Of a DNA stretch of 64,000 nt, positions 25,122 through 35,544 are shown piece by piece. The notes under the pieces are model-generated. The model had not been told where the DNA came from. It searched no databases and saw only the letters and a program-made list of their open reading frames with translations. A program made the position numbers and the translations under genes. The first letter of the stretch is position 1; each line of letters begins with the position of its first letter. Origin of the DNA: Prevotella sp. P6B1 (GTDB lineage Bacteria > Bacteroidota > Bacteroidia > Bacteroidales > Bacteroidaceae); the NCBI RefSeq assembly GCF_000702825.1, contig NZ_JNKF01000016.1, positions 1 through 64,000 of the forward strand, in the 5' to 3' direction.

Positions 25122-26749
25122 GGCTTCAGGGTCTTGAAGAAGTCATTACCCTTGTCATCAACCAGGATGAATGCGGGGAAGTCCTCAACCTCAATCTTCC
25201 ATACAGCCTCCATACCCAGCTCTGGATACTCAACGCACTCAATGCTCTTGATAGAGCTCTTAGAGAGAACAGCAGCTACACCACCGATAGTTCCCAGATA
25301 GAAACCGCCATGCTTCTTACATGCCTCGGTAACAACATCTGAACGGTTACCCTTGGCAATCATCACGAGCGATGCACCGTTAGCCTGGAACTCATCAACG
25401 TATGGGTCCATACGGTTAGCTGTGGTTGGGCCCATAGATCCACAAGGATATCCCTCTGGCGTCTTAGCAGGTCCAGCATACAGCACTGGGTACTTCTTGA
25501 AATAGTCAGGCATACCCTCACCAGCATCCAGACGAGCCTTCAGTTTAGCGTGAGCGATATCACGGGCCACGATGATGGTACCCTTCAGGTTCACACGTGT
25601 GCTTACAGGATACTTAGAGAGCTCAGCACGTACAGCATCGATACCCTCGTTCAGGTCGATCTCGATACCCTTGCCACCCTCACCTGGCTTGCGCAGCTCC
25701 TCAGGAATCAGCTCTGTTGGGTTGCTGTCCATCTTCTCCAACCAGATACCATCAGCATTGATCTTTGCCTTGATGTTACGGTCGGCAGAGCAGCTAACGC
25801 CCATACCGATAGGACAGCTGGCACCATGACGAGGCAGACGGATCACGCGGATATCGTGTGCCAGATACTTACCACCGAACTGTGCACCCAGACCGATCTT
25901 CTGAGCCTCCTTAATCAGCTTCTGCTCCAGGTCGATATCACGGAATGCACGACCAGTCTCATCACCTGTTGTTGGCAGACCATCGTAGAACTTGATTGAA
26001 GCCAGCTTCACTGTCAGCAGGTTCTTCTCGGCTGATGTACCACCGATAACAAATGCAATGTGGTATGGAGGACATGCTGCTGTACCCAGACTCTTCATCT
26101 TCTCTACCAGGAATGGGATGAGTGTTCCCTCATTCTGGATAGTAGCCTTGGTCATTGGGTAGAAGTAGGTCTTGTTGGCAGAGCCACCACCCTTAGCCAC
26201 CATCACAAACTTATACTCAGCACCCTCAGTTGCCTCGATGTCGATCTGTGCAGGCAGGTTGCAACGGGTGTTCACCTCGTCGTACATATTCAGAGGAGCG
26301 TTCTGCGAGTAGCGCAGGTTGTCCTGAGTAAAGGTATTGAACACACCCAGGCTCAGAGCCTCTTCATCCTCGAAACCAGTCCAAATCTGCTGACCCTTCT
26401 CGCCATGGATGATGGCGGTACCAGTGTCCTGACAGAAAGGCAGGATACCCTTGCAAGCCACCTCTGCATTACGCAGGAACTGCAGGGCTACATACTTATC
26501 ATTCTCAGAGGCCTCGGGATCGGTCAGGATCTTAGCCACCTGTTCGTTATGTTCGCGACGCAGCATAAACTCCACATCGTGGAATGCCTGCTGGGCCAAC
26601 AGTGTGAGTGCTTCCTTGGTAACCTTAACGATCTGCTTTCCTTCAAACTCGGCGGTGCTTACGCCTTCCTTTGTCAACAAGCGGTACTCCGTCTTGTCCT
26701 CGCCCACCTGGAACATGGGCGCATACTTAAATTCAACTGTCTTAGCCAT
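25100..26749 (-). CDS. class I fumarate hydratase (iron-sulfur)
   Basis: 549-aa FumA/FumB-type enzyme interconverting fumarate and malate with an oxygen-sensitive [4Fe-4S] cluster. Signature regions are [13 protein letters not shown] (cluster Cys), [32 protein letters not shown] and the C-terminal beta domain with [15 protein letters not shown]. In Bacteroidales it serves the reductive branch that makes succinate and propionate. I prefer the ATG at 26749 (MAKTVEF) over that two codons upstream. It sits 28 bases after the M16 peptidase gene and could share its transcript. Confidence 0.94.
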   Translation of the reverse strand: MAKTVEFKYAPMFQVGEDKTEYRLLTKEGVSTAEFEGKQIVKVTKEALTLLAQQAFHDVEFMLRREHNEQVAKILTDPEASENDKYVALQFLRNAEVACKGILPFCQDTGTAIIHGEKGQQIWTGFEDEEALSLGVFNTFTQDNLRYSQNAPLNMYDEVNTRCNLPAQIDIEATEGAEYKFVMVAKGGGSANKTYFYPMTKATIQNEGTLIPFLVEKMKSLGTAACPPYHIAFVIGGTSAEKNLLTVKLASIKFYDGLPTTGDETGRAFRDIDLEQKLIKEAQKIGLGAQFGGKYLAHDIRVIRLPRHGASCPIGMGVSCSADRNIKAKINADGIWLEKMDSNPTELIPEELRKPGEGGKGIEIDLNEGIDAVRAELSKYPVSTRVNLKGTIIVARDIAHAKLKARLDAGEGMPDYFKKYPVLYAGPAKTPEGYPCGSMGPTTANRMDPYVDEFQANGASLVMIAKGNRSDVVTEACKKHGGFYLGTIGGVAAVLSKSSIKSIECVEYPELGMEAVWKIEVEDFPAFILVDDKGNDFFKTLKPWTPCAK

Positions 26750-26777
26750 AATCACATTTATTTATATGTACAATATT

Positions 26778-29684
26778 TTAATATCCAAATACTTCTTCGG
26801 TTGTCAGTCTCTTCACAGGACCGATCTTCTCAAGTGCTTTCATGTCGAGCTCCTTCTCATCGCCAAGGATGATGTAGCGATAAGTCTTGTTGGCCATAGT
26901 CTTCTTCTCGAAGTTCACCATGTCCTGCAATGTCACTTTGTCCAGATTCTCATAAATCTTCTGGTTCAAGTCGAAATCCAGGCCCATATCCTGCATATCG
27001 TTCCACTTGTTGATGATGCTCATCTTGGTGGTACGCAGGCTGGCCAACTGCTTGGTCAGTGCGTCCTTAGCAATCTTGAAGGCATTCTCGCTGGCAGGCA
27101 TCTCGTTCAGAATCTTGTGGAAGTGGTTGATGCAGTCCATCATCTTGTCGTTCTGAGTGATGATGTGGGTCATATAGCTCTCCTTTCCACCCTTCTTGTA
27201 AGGACGTCCATAATAAGCTGATGCATTATAAGCCAGTCCACGAGCCTCACGCATCTCCTGGAACACGATACCGTTCATGCCGCCACCGAAGTACTCATTG
27301 AATACAGACTGTACAGCAGCCTCATCGATATTCCAGTCGCGATGCTCGTCGTGATACATACGCATGTAGATATTCTTAGCGTCGAATGGAGCAATCCAAA
27401 CCTCGTTGGTAGGTGTCTGTTGGCGCTCGTACTCCTTGTTCTGTGGTACAGGCATCAGCTTCTTTGGCATCTTATGAGTCTTGGTCACGATGTCAGAAAC
27501 CTCCTTGACGCTCATAGGTCCATAGTACTCCACGCTGTGCTCATAGCTACTCAGATTCTTCAGCAGGTCAACAAACACCTGTGGGTTGGTATTCTTCAGC
27601 TGCTCCTCGCTCATGATATCGCGGCTGTAGTTGCGCTTGCCAAACACACCATAGTTATACAGCCAGTTGAAGTAGGCACGCTGGTCCTTCTTAGCGTCAT
27701 TACGGCTCTTCAGAATCTGGCCCACCATCTCGTCGTAAGCTGCTTTGTCCACCTTTGCGTTCTGCAGCAGTTCCTCGCCCAGAGCCAGGGCTGCCTGCAT
27801 ATTCTCGCTCAGTCCCATCAGACGCACGTTGATAGCATCGCTACCCTCGCCCACATAGAAGTCGCATCCCAACTCATAGAACTTCTGCTTCAATTCTGCA
27901 GCAGTGTACTTGTCAGTACCCAGATAGTCGATATAGTCGGTTGCTACATCATAGCGATTGTCGGCTTTGCGACCGAACTCATAGCGCAGGTTCAGCTGGA
28001 ACAGTCCGTTCTCTGTATTCTTGACATACTTCATAGGAAGTCCCTTCTTGGTCTTTGCCATGGTGAGATCCTTCTTGAAGTCAACAAACTTGGGCAGAAT
28101 TGGTTCTACCTTGGTATTCTGCACATCCTTCACAAACTGGCTCATCATGTCGCGATTGGTAGGGATAGCTGTGATGGCAGGCTTATCGATTTTCTTCTGA
28201 GTCTCGTCCACGCCCTGCTTCTTGAATACGGTTACATAACCCTCGGTAAAGAACTTGTTAGCAAAAGCCACCAGTTCCTGCTTGGTAATCTTCGAAATAC
28301 GGTCGATGCTCTCAACCTCCTGTTTCCAGTCCACCTCATTAATAAAGGCATCAACGAACATATCTGCACGTCCCTCGTTGCTCTCCAGCACCTGATAGCG
28401 ATTGCGCTTGTAGTTGTTGATGATACTCGGCAACAGGTTGTTAGGGAAGTCGCCCTTCTTCAGCTTTTCGATTTCTGAGAGCATCAGACTGCGAACCTCC
28501 TCCAAACTCTGGCCCTGCTTGGGATAGCCCAATAACAAGAAACCACCATGATCGCGCAACATCTCTGCACCAGCGCCAGAACGCTGTACCTTCATGGTCT
28601 GATTCAGATCGAGGTCGAAGAGTCCGGCACGTCCGTTGCTCAGTACACTCGACAGCAAGTTCAAGGTATCTGCCTGCAGACTGTTGGCCTGCTTAGCACG
28701 CCAAGCCACCCATACCTGCTCTGCCTCCTGTCCGATAATTGTAGTATCCTTAGGCTGTGTCAATGCAGGCAGTGGAGCAAACGTTGGCTGTTTTACATCT
28801 GCACCTGGTTTCCAACTGCTGAAGTACTTATCGATGATGGCAATGGTCTTGTCAGGGTCAAAGTCACCTGCCATACAGATAGCCACATTGTTGGGGCGAT
28901 ACCACTTATTGAAGTAGTTCTTGATATTCGTGATAGATGGGTTCTTAAGGTGCTCCTGGGTACCGATGGTGGTCTGTGTGCCATAAGGATGGTTAGGCCA
29001 CAGCATCTTGCACATGGTAGCAAAAAGCTTACGACTATCGGATGTCAGTCCGATGTTATACTCCTCATACACAGCCTCCAGCTCCGTGTGGAAACCACGA
29101 ATCACCATGTTCTGGAAACGGTCGGCCTGAATCTTGGCCCAGTTGTCAATCTCGTTTGATGGAATGTTCTCTGTATAACAAGTCACATCATTCGAGGTGT
29201 AGGCGTTGGTACCCTCGGCACCGATGGCAGCCATCAGCTTGTCGTACTCATTGGGGATAAAATACTGTGCAGCCACCTGACTTACCGAGTCGATCTCATG
29301 ATAAGCCTTTTTGCGGGCCTCGGGGTCGGTGAGCTTACGATAAGCCTCGTAGCGCTGCTCGATCTCCACCAGAAGAGGGGCCTCTGCTTCGGGATTGTTC
29401 GTTCCGAACTTCTTGGTGCCTTTAAACATCAGGTGCTCCAAGTAGTGAGCCAGTCCAGTTGTTTCTGCAGGGTCATTCTTCGAACCTGTACGCACGGCGA
29501 TGTAAGTCTGAATACGTGGTTTCTCGGTATTCACGCTCAAGAATACCTTCAGTCCATTATCCAATGTGTACATACGGGTCTGCATCATGTCGCCGGGAAC
29601 GGTGACATACTTGTAGTCTTTGGCTTGAGCATTCATTCCGAATGCCAGCATGGCTCCAACAGCCAATAAAAATCTAGTTTTCAT
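26778..29684 (-). CDS. M16 family zinc metallopeptidase (pitrilysin-like), exported
   Basis: 968-aa protein from the ATG at 29684. A signal peptide (FLLAVGAMLAFGMNAQA) is followed by two M16 repeats. The active repeat carries the inverted motif H80-Y-L-E-H84 plus the downstream Glu (ELEAVYEEYNIG). The second repeat (about 480-968) lacks the motif and would form the other half of the clamshell. It probably degrades peptides in the periplasm. The frame extends 48 codons further upstream, but the TACCTTTG element on the minus strand (29720-29727) lies inside that extension, so the shorter start is right. Confidence 0.92.
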   Translation of the reverse strand: MKTRFLLAVGAMLAFGMNAQAKDYKYVTVPGDMMQTRMYTLDNGLKVFLSVNTEKPRIQTYIAVRTGSKNDPAETTGLAHYLEHLMFKGTKKFGTNNPEAEAPLLVEIEQRYEAYRKLTDPEARKKAYHEIDSVSQVAAQYFIPNEYDKLMAAIGAEGTNAYTSNDVTCYTENIPSNEIDNWAKIQADRFQNMVIRGFHTELEAVYEEYNIGLTSDSRKLFATMCKMLWPNHPYGTQTTIGTQEHLKNPSITNIKNYFNKWYRPNNVAICMAGDFDPDKTIAIIDKYFSSWKPGADVKQPTFAPLPALTQPKDTTIIGQEAEQVWVAWRAKQANSLQADTLNLLSSVLSNGRAGLFDLDLNQTMKVQRSGAGAEMLRDHGGFLLLGYPKQGQSLEEVRSLMLSEIEKLKKGDFPNNLLPSIINNYKRNRYQVLESNEGRADMFVDAFINEVDWKQEVESIDRISKITKQELVAFANKFFTEGYVTVFKKQGVDETQKKIDKPAITAIPTNRDMMSQFVKDVQNTKVEPILPKFVDFKKDLTMAKTKKGLPMKYVKNTENGLFQLNLRYEFGRKADNRYDVATDYIDYLGTDKYTAAELKQKFYELGCDFYVGEGSDAINVRLMGLSENMQAALALGEELLQNAKVDKAAYDEMVGQILKSRNDAKKDQRAYFNWLYNYGVFGKRNYSRDIMSEEQLKNTNPQVFVDLLKNLSSYEHSVEYYGPMSVKEVSDIVTKTHKMPKKLMPVPQNKEYERQQTPTNEVWIAPFDAKNIYMRMYHDEHRDWNIDEAAVQSVFNEYFGGGMNGIVFQEMREARGLAYNASAYYGRPYKKGGKESYMTHIITQNDKMMDCINHFHKILNEMPASENAFKIAKDALTKQLASLRTTKMSIINKWNDMQDMGLDFDLNQKIYENLDKVTLQDMVNFEKKTMANKTYRYIILGDEKELDMKALEKIGPVKRLTTEEVFGY

Positions 29685-29719
29685 TAGTAATAAAAAAATA
29701 AATGTTATATAATCAGCCG

Positions 29720-29727
29720 CAAAGGTA
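29720..29727 (-). promoter_or_regulatory. -7 promoter element (TACCTTTG) of M16 peptidase
   Basis: The minus strand reads CTACCTTTGCGG about 35 bases before the ATG at 29684. Confidence 0.6.
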
Positions 29728-29824
29728 GACACTTTTAGCGACATTTGCAAAATAATTATCGGGTTTTTATCCAATTTGGAACGTTTTAACCGGAAATAAG
29801 TGGATTTATAAATAAATCCGCTTT

Positions 29825-31372
29825 TCAATTCTCTGTAACATTGGTTTCCTGATGGGTACCAACGAATTCACGACTCTGCTCTATCGGCTCGTACCGGTCT
29901 CTATCATACTGAGCGCCACAAGTAACACACTCATAGGTATCCAGATAGTGCTTAACCAGATAAAGAACCTTGAAATCCTTGTACTGATGCACCCTCGTTG
30001 TACGCGAATGGTTTTGGACATTGGACTTATCTGTCCTCGTACTACCATCACCCATTTTCCATACGGTTTCTGTCCATGTCTTCCATCTTGCAGTATTGCT
30101 CGACACAAGCTTGTCGTACTCACTCTCAGTACACCATTGAAGCGCCTCATCCACAAATGCTGTATTAACACGGGTGTATGAGTCCATCGACTTACACTGA
30201 GGACAACGCTGTTCCATGATTTTCCTCATGAAACGGTCCTCAAAACTGATAGCCATATAGGCGATGACAGGCAAGAAGAACCACCACCATACCCCCCATG
30301 TCAACATGAGTACAGTCCAGATGTAGATGGATATGATGATCAGAGCGGTGATAACCCACCTGACAGCATAATTGCTCAACCATATAAAAGGATGGCGCAG
30401 AGGTATCAGCGCCATGATGATATGCGCCAACAGGAAACAGGTGGCATACAACCAGCAGAATCCGAAGACGAAGACAAGCGCCATGGCAAGGTAATATTTC
30501 CAGCCATCCAACTCCTTCAGGTTCAGATTATACCAATAGTAACTCTCGTCGATGAATGAATGACAGACATCCACGATGGCACCCGTGAGGGGAATGGTTT
30601 CCAGGAAGAAGGCATTCCTATCTGTACTGTCTTTATACAGGATATGCCCCACACCTGCCACATCAGCCTTTGGGAACGAGATATCAGGTCGCATCTGCAC
30701 ACCCGTTTGGGGATCGAGCACTGACACATTGAGAAACATTCTCACGCCAGAGTCGACACGCTGCACGGTCATACTTTTATCAAAATAATCCTCTATCTCG
30801 GCTGGAGTCATCGTTTGGCAGAGAGCCTCAAACTTCTCTTTCGAGATATATCGCGGTCCTATAGGCGAAGTGAGCTGATAGTTATCCAACTCCATCTCAG
30901 TGAGGAATTTGATTTCAGATCTTGTCGTTTGCAGATCCGTACCGTCGGATGTTTTCACATCATACGTTACCTTGGAATCTTTTTTCAAACCAATAACACG
31001 GACTGTGTCGCCGATATATTCCTTGATATCATCTTTTGAACCTTTGACGATGACAGCGCGCTCATCAATAGCCAAAGGCGAGACAAACCCACGCTGACCG
31101 TCGGCTGTCTCCACCCAATAATAAGCCTCATGATTCGTTGGTTTGCCAATGCCCAATACCTGCAGACTATCGCCAGTCTTCAATTTCAGAATCGTGGCGT
31201 CACCAGCTTTATAATGCCGATTCCAATAAAGCGTCAGGTCGGCATTCTTGATGACCGTGGCGACTAGTGGATTTTCAGGTATCGCACGACGTGTGCGGAC
31301 CACTGAAAAGATCAGAACCCCCAGTATGATAATTGCTGGTATCAGGTTTCTCCAAATCAACGAAATCTTCAT
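29825..31372 (-). CDS. membrane protein with SH3b-like domain and split zinc ribbon
   Basis: 515-aa protein of unknown function. An N-terminal membrane anchor (residues 8-25, LIPAIIILGVLIFSVV) is followed by an SH3b-like segment (about 35-100: ADLTLYWNRHYKAGDATILK, then YYWVETADGQRGFVSPLA) and a second beta-rich region. Four hydrophobic helices follow around residues 290-380. The C-terminal cytoplasmic part holds CPQC and, about 90 residues later, CVTC, which would form one zinc ribbon around a helical insert. It may sense envelope state across the membrane; this is inference. It sits 22 bases after the DUF4954 gene. Confidence 0.7.
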   Translation of the reverse strand: MKISLIWRNLIPAIIILGVLIFSVVRTRRAIPENPLVATVIKNADLTLYWNRHYKAGDATILKLKTGDSLQVLGIGKPTNHEAYYWVETADGQRGFVSPLAIDERAVIVKGSKDDIKEYIGDTVRVIGLKKDSKVTYDVKTSDGTDLQTTRSEIKFLTEMELDNYQLTSPIGPRYISKEKFEALCQTMTPAEIEDYFDKSMTVQRVDSGVRMFLNVSVLDPQTGVQMRPDISFPKADVAGVGHILYKDSTDRNAFFLETIPLTGAIVDVCHSFIDESYYWYNLNLKELDGWKYYLAMALVFVFGFCWLYATCFLLAHIIMALIPLRHPFIWLSNYAVRWVITALIIISIYIWTVLMLTWGVWWWFFLPVIAYMAISFEDRFMRKIMEQRCPQCKSMDSYTRVNTAFVDEALQWCTESEYDKLVSSNTARWKTWTETVWKMGDGSTRTDKSNVQNHSRTTRVHQYKDFKVLYLVKHYLDTYECVTCGAQYDRDRYEPIEQSREFVGTHQETNVTEN

Positions 31373-31394
31373 AGGCTTTTAGTCGTTTATGAGG

Positions 31395-33257
31395 TTAATT
31401 CTCGTAATCAGTCTCGTGGTCGAGTTTCGAAAGGAAATCCTCATAGACATCCTGCTCTACGTCGCCCATCTGGAATTCCTTCTCGGCATCCTTGCGAATC
31501 TCAGCAATCCAAGCACGACGTGCTCTGACGTAGTCCTCGCGAATACGTTCGCAGGCGGCCTCGTCAAGTTGGTCGATCTGATAGTAGTCCAGAATCATCT
31601 GGTAGCTCCATGCCCAACGATAGTCGGTATAATTGTTATTGATTTCCGAGAAACGGTCGAGCACCTGCTGGATGTTGTCGATGACACCATTCTTGATATC
31701 ATCTACCAGTCGCTGTTCCTCCGATTCAGGCAGCAGCAGTCCGCTCATATCGATCCATTTGCCTGTACCAACGGTTGATTCCGGAGGTGTGAGCAGCGAT
31801 GAAGGGGATATTTTCTGCTGGCGCTTCAGCACGGCACCCATGTAGATACGCAGCGCGATATCATAGTATTTCAAGCCCTTGCGTAGCGAGGTGGCATTGA
31901 TCACGTACTCATGAAAGTTATATCTGGTCACATTGTCGCCCGAAGCATGGCGCAGGTCCTTCAGAATCTGGATACCCTCCATGATCTCACCCACGGTGAA
32001 TGGCGACAGCCAGTCGAAGTTAATGATCGACTTTCTGGACTGCTTGGAACGCTTGTCGCGCTTGGGCCACTTCTTGATATCACGGTAGAGACCTACGGTA
32101 GTGATGTTACGTCCAGGCACCAGGTAGCAGTCATCGCCGTATGCCAACAGATAGGAGAACGGCAGATTACGGGTATCAGGATGGTGCATCAGTTTACCGA
32201 AGCAGACAGAGAATGCACCGATGGTAGCAGGCATCAGCACATAGGCGCCCGAAGCAGTCTTAGAGCCTCGTTCCAGCGTACCGTAGTGCATGGGTCCCAT
32301 CTTGTAAGCATGGTTTGAGAAGTTGGTGTTCGAACCAGCATTATAGAAAGAGAACTCACCGCCGATGAGCAGCGAGCTCTTATGGTGAGAGGCCGAGAAC
32401 GGGCCACAGAAGGCGGCGCAGGCCTCACCGTTGGCCATGAACGAGTTGGCAAAGAACAGACTGGCCTCGGCCGTAAATCCGTTGGTAATCTGGCAGGCCT
32501 CGCCCACGAAACAATCCTGCATCTTCACCGAGTTGTTGATTGAGCAACCATCGCAGATAATCGAATTCTCGCAAATTACGCCAGTACCGATGAATACAGG
32601 AGCATCCATCGACGACATCACGGTACACTCAGACAAGCGGGCGGCACCGCTGATTTCACAGTCGCCCTTGATGATGGTGTTGGTGATATCCTTGGCATTG
32701 ATAATTTTCACGTTGTTACCGATGTAGCCACGATCTGGACGCGACACACGGAGTTCGTCCTCAATCATCTGCTGGAGGGTCTGCTTCAGGTTCTTGTCAG
32801 CATTGTGCTTCACCATGAACGATGCGAGCTGGGAATTCAACTCACGGAAGATAGTCACATTGCCATCGCCCATCTCATTAAGCACTGAAATGACCGAACC
32901 CTCACCGTAGGTCGCATCGTCGGTGGTCTCAAGGGTGCAGATGTTCGAGATGTAGCAGTCGTTACCGATGGTGTAGTTGTTAATGTAGTTACCGATCTTC
33001 TCGATCAGGCAGTCGTTACCAACAGTCACGTTACGCAGGGTGGCATCGTTGATACCCGAATGCTTCATGAACCCCTTGCTGACCTCAACCATCTTGTCGA
33101 ACGAGCCCAGGCGGATATCGCCGTAGAACATCACACGATGGAAGTTGTACGGTTTAAAGTTCTCGTCGACTAATACGCGCTGCCAGTCCTCAGCCCAGCA
33201 GACATTGTTCTCCAAAACATCGATCTCGTTTTGGGTTAGTTTTCTGTAATTACTCAT
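31395..33257 (-). CDS. DUF4954 protein, left-handed beta-helix
   Basis: 620-aa cytosolic protein of the DUF4954 family common in Bacteroidales. It has hexapeptide-like repeats (NDCLIEKIGNYINNYTIGND; VFIGTGVICENSIICDGCSI) in the first 350 residues, typical of a left-handed parallel beta-helix as in acyl- and nucleotidyl-transferases. The remaining C-terminal part is helical (RRAWIAEIRKDAEKEFQMGD). Substrate unknown; sugar-nucleotide related is plausible. The ATG at 33257 overlaps the hflX 3' end by 8 bases, so the two are translationally coupled. Confidence 0.85.
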   Translation of the reverse strand: MSNYRKLTQNEIDVLENNVCWAEDWQRVLVDENFKPYNFHRVMFYGDIRLGSFDKMVEVSKGFMKHSGINDATLRNVTVGNDCLIEKIGNYINNYTIGNDCYISNICTLETTDDATYGEGSVISVLNEMGDGNVTIFRELNSQLASFMVKHNADKNLKQTLQQMIEDELRVSRPDRGYIGNNVKIINAKDITNTIIKGDCEISGAARLSECTVMSSMDAPVFIGTGVICENSIICDGCSINNSVKMQDCFVGEACQITNGFTAEASLFFANSFMANGEACAAFCGPFSASHHKSSLLIGGEFSFYNAGSNTNFSNHAYKMGPMHYGTLERGSKTASGAYVLMPATIGAFSVCFGKLMHHPDTRNLPFSYLLAYGDDCYLVPGRNITTVGLYRDIKKWPKRDKRSKQSRKSIINFDWLSPFTVGEIMEGIQILKDLRHASGDNVTRYNFHEYVINATSLRKGLKYYDIALRIYMGAVLKRQQKISPSSLLTPPESTVGTGKWIDMSGLLLPESEEQRLVDDIKNGVIDNIQQVLDRFSEINNNYTDYRWAWSYQMILDYYQIDQLDEAACERIREDYVRARRAWIAEIRKDAEKEFQMGDVEQDVYEDFLSKLDHETDYEN

Positions 33258-34581
33258 AATCTTGATATAAAAAATCGTTATACGGATATTTCTGTACATG
33301 GAGTTCGCGTACACGTTTGTATAACGTATCGCGCAACTCGTCGATGTTTTCTTTCTTCTTGGCCGAGATGAATAGGCACTCCAAGTAGTGCTGGTTCTCG
33401 CCGGTACGTGCCATCCATGTCTGCTCGAGGTCGTCGAGGGTCAGATTCTCCTTGGTGGCAGGTGTCAGGTCGTCTTCCTCCTTCTCCACCCAGGTATAGG
33501 CGTCGATTTTATTGAAAACCAGCATGGCGGGTTTGTCGGCACATCCCAGTTCCTTCAGTGTTTCCTCCACCACACGTATCTGTTCCTCAAAGTCGGGGTG
33601 TGAGATATCCACCACGTGAACCAGCAGATCAGCCTCGCGCACCTCGTCGAGGGTGCTCTTGAACGATTCTACCAGGTCGGATGGTAACTTACGGATAAAA
33701 CCAACGGTATCAGCCAAGAGGAATGGCAGATTGTCGATGGTCATCTTGCGCACGGTGGTGTCGAGGGTGGCGAAGAGTTTGTTCTCGGCAAACACCTCGC
33801 TCTTGGCCAGCAGGTTCATCATGGTCGATTTTCCCACATTAGTATAGCCCACGAGGGCAACGCGGATCAGTCGGCCACGGTTCTTGCGCTGGGTTGTTTT
33901 CTGCTTGTCGATTTCTGCCAGGCGCTGTTTCAGCAGGGTGATACGTTGCAGGATGATTCGGCGGTCCATCTCCAACTGGGTTTCACCAGGACCACGCAGT
34001 CCTACCGAACCCTTACCTCCGCCCGAACCCGAGCCACCACCCTGGCGCTCCAGGTGCGTCCAGAGTCGCTGCAATCGAGGTAGCATGTATCGGTGCTGCG
34101 CCAGCTCCACCTGAGCCTTGGCCTCGGCAGTCTGCGCGCGCATAGCAAAGATATCGAGAATGAGCGAGGTACGGTCCAGGATCTTCACCTGCAGTTCCTT
34201 CTCGATGTTACGCATCTGCTTGGCAGAGAGTTCATCGTCGAAGATCACCATACCCACGGGCTGCGGGGCGTTCGACTCATCAAGCAATCCCTCGGCAAAG
34301 AGCGAGGCATCCTGCGCGTCGAGCCAATCGTCGTACGCATCCTGACATTGTTTAATATAGTCCTTGATTTCCAACAGTTTACCGCTACCCACATAGGTAG
34401 TCTGACTGGGTCCACCCACCTTCTGGGTGAATCGCTTCACGGTCACTGCTCCAGCCGTATCGGCCAGGAACTCGAGTTCGTCGAGATATTCTTTGGTTTT
34501 GGCCTCGTCCTGCTCCTTGGTAATCAGACCTACGAGCACGGCAGTCTCGGCCTTGGCTTCTGATATTACAAATTCCTTCAT
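33250..34581 (-). CDS. hflX: GTPase HflX
   Basis: 443-aa ribosome-associated GTPase that splits stalled or heat-stressed ribosomes. The HflX N-terminal domain has [14 protein letters not shown] and [19 protein letters not shown]. The linker holds [23 protein letters not shown], and the G domain has [31 protein letters not shown] and NKID. I use the ATG at 34581 ([13 protein letters not shown]); an extended frame to 34698 overlaps the divergent nagB promoter. Confidence 0.94.
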   Translation of the reverse strand: MKEFVISEAKAETAVLVGLITKEQDEAKTKEYLDELEFLADTAGAVTVKRFTQKVGGPSQTTYVGSGKLLEIKDYIKQCQDAYDDWLDAQDASLFAEGLLDESNAPQPVGMVIFDDELSAKQMRNIEKELQVKILDRTSLILDIFAMRAQTAEAKAQVELAQHRYMLPRLQRLWTHLERQGGGSGSGGGKGSVGLRGPGETQLEMDRRIILQRITLLKQRLAEIDKQKTTQRKNRGRLIRVALVGYTNVGKSTMMNLLAKSEVFAENKLFATLDTTVRKMTIDNLPFLLADTVGFIRKLPSDLVESFKSTLDEVREADLLVHVVDISHPDFEEQIRVVEETLKELGCADKPAMLVFNKIDAYTWVEKEEDDLTPATKENLTLDDLEQTWMARTGENQHYLECLFISAKKKENIDELRDTLYKRVRELHVQKYPYNDFLYQDYE

Positions 34582-34671
34582 ATTGGGTACAAAATTAAAC
34601 AAATATCTCCGTGAGCGGAAAAAAATGATGTTAATCCGTGTTAATACGCCCTTAAAAAGAATTATTCGTTG

Positions 34672-34679
34672 TATTTTTG
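34672..34679 (+). promoter_or_regulatory. -7 promoter element (TATTTTTG) of nagB
   Basis: TATTTTTGC lies 39 bases before the ATG at 34718. It excludes the longer frame starting at 34427. Confidence 0.65.
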
Positions 34680-34717
34680 CAGGCAAATTAGGAACCAAAC
34701 TTAAAACAAATAGTATT

Positions 34718-35512
34718 ATGAGAGTAATTATTCAGAGTGACTATCAGAAAATGTCACAGTGGGCAGCAAACCACGTCATCGAGCGTATCAACGAGTTCAA
34801 TCCAACCCCCGACCACAAATTTGTGCTGGGTCTTCCCACCGGTTCATCGCCTGTAGGCATGTACAACGAGCTGGTTGAAGCCAACCGTGCAGGTAAGGTT
34901 TCTTTCCAGAATGTGATCACCTTCAACATGGACGAGTATGTAGGTCTGCCTGAGACTCACCCTGAGAGTTATCACGCTTTCATGGCACGCAACCTGTTCG
35001 ACCACATTGATTGCCCCAAGGAGAATATCCACATTCTGAATGGTAATGCTGCCGACCTGCAGGCCGAGTGCAAGCACTACGAGGAGATGATCAAGGAGGC
35101 AGGTGGCATCGACCTGTTTATCGGTGGCATCGGTCCTGATGGTCATATTGCTTTCAACGAGCCTGGTTCTTCACTGAGCAGTCGCACCCGCATGAAAACC
35201 CTGACTACCGACACCCGTATTGCCAACAGCCGTTTCTTCGGTGGTAAGCCCGAGAACGTACCCGCCCATGCGCTGACCGTAGGTGTTGGTACCGTGATGG
35301 CTGCCCGTGAGGTAATGATTTTGGTGAACGGTCATGGTAAAGCCCGCGCCATGCAGGCAGCCATCGAAGGAGCTGTTAACCACATGTGGACTATCTCTGC
35401 GCTGCAGATGCACGAGCACGGCATCATCGTGAGCGATGAGGAGGCAGCCGACGAGCTCAAGGTTTCTACCTACAAGTACTTCAAGGATATCGAAAGCTAT
35501 CAGCTTTTGTAA
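34718..35512 (+). CDS. nagB: glucosamine-6-phosphate deaminase
   Basis: 264-aa enzyme converting glucosamine-6-phosphate to fructose-6-phosphate and ammonia, for amino-sugar catabolism. It contains [39 protein letters not shown] and [16 protein letters not shown], all typical of NagB. The length is normal. The GH97 gene follows on the same strand after a GAACATT mini-repeat spacer, so this is probably a small saccharide-utilisation operon. Confidence 0.95.
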   Translation: MRVIIQSDYQKMSQWAANHVIERINEFNPTPDHKFVLGLPTGSSPVGMYNELVEANRAGKVSFQNVITFNMDEYVGLPETHPESYHAFMARNLFDHIDCPKENIHILNGNAADLQAECKHYEEMIKEAGGIDLFIGGIGPDGHIAFNEPGSSLSSRTRMKTLTTDTRIANSRFFGGKPENVPAHALTVGVGTVMAAREVMILVNGHGKARAMQAAIEGAVNHMWTISALQMHEHGIIVSDEEAADELKVSTYKYFKDIESYQLL

Positions 35513-35513
35513 C

Positions 35514-35543
35514 ATTGAACTTTGAACATTGAACATTGAACTT
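35514..35543 (+). repeat. GAACATT/GAACTTT mini-repeat between nagB and GH97
   Basis: Four near-copies of the 9-bp unit TTGAACATT/TTGAACTTT fill the spacer and run into the likely GTG start of the GH97 gene. Confidence 0.8.
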
Positions 35544-35544
35544 T

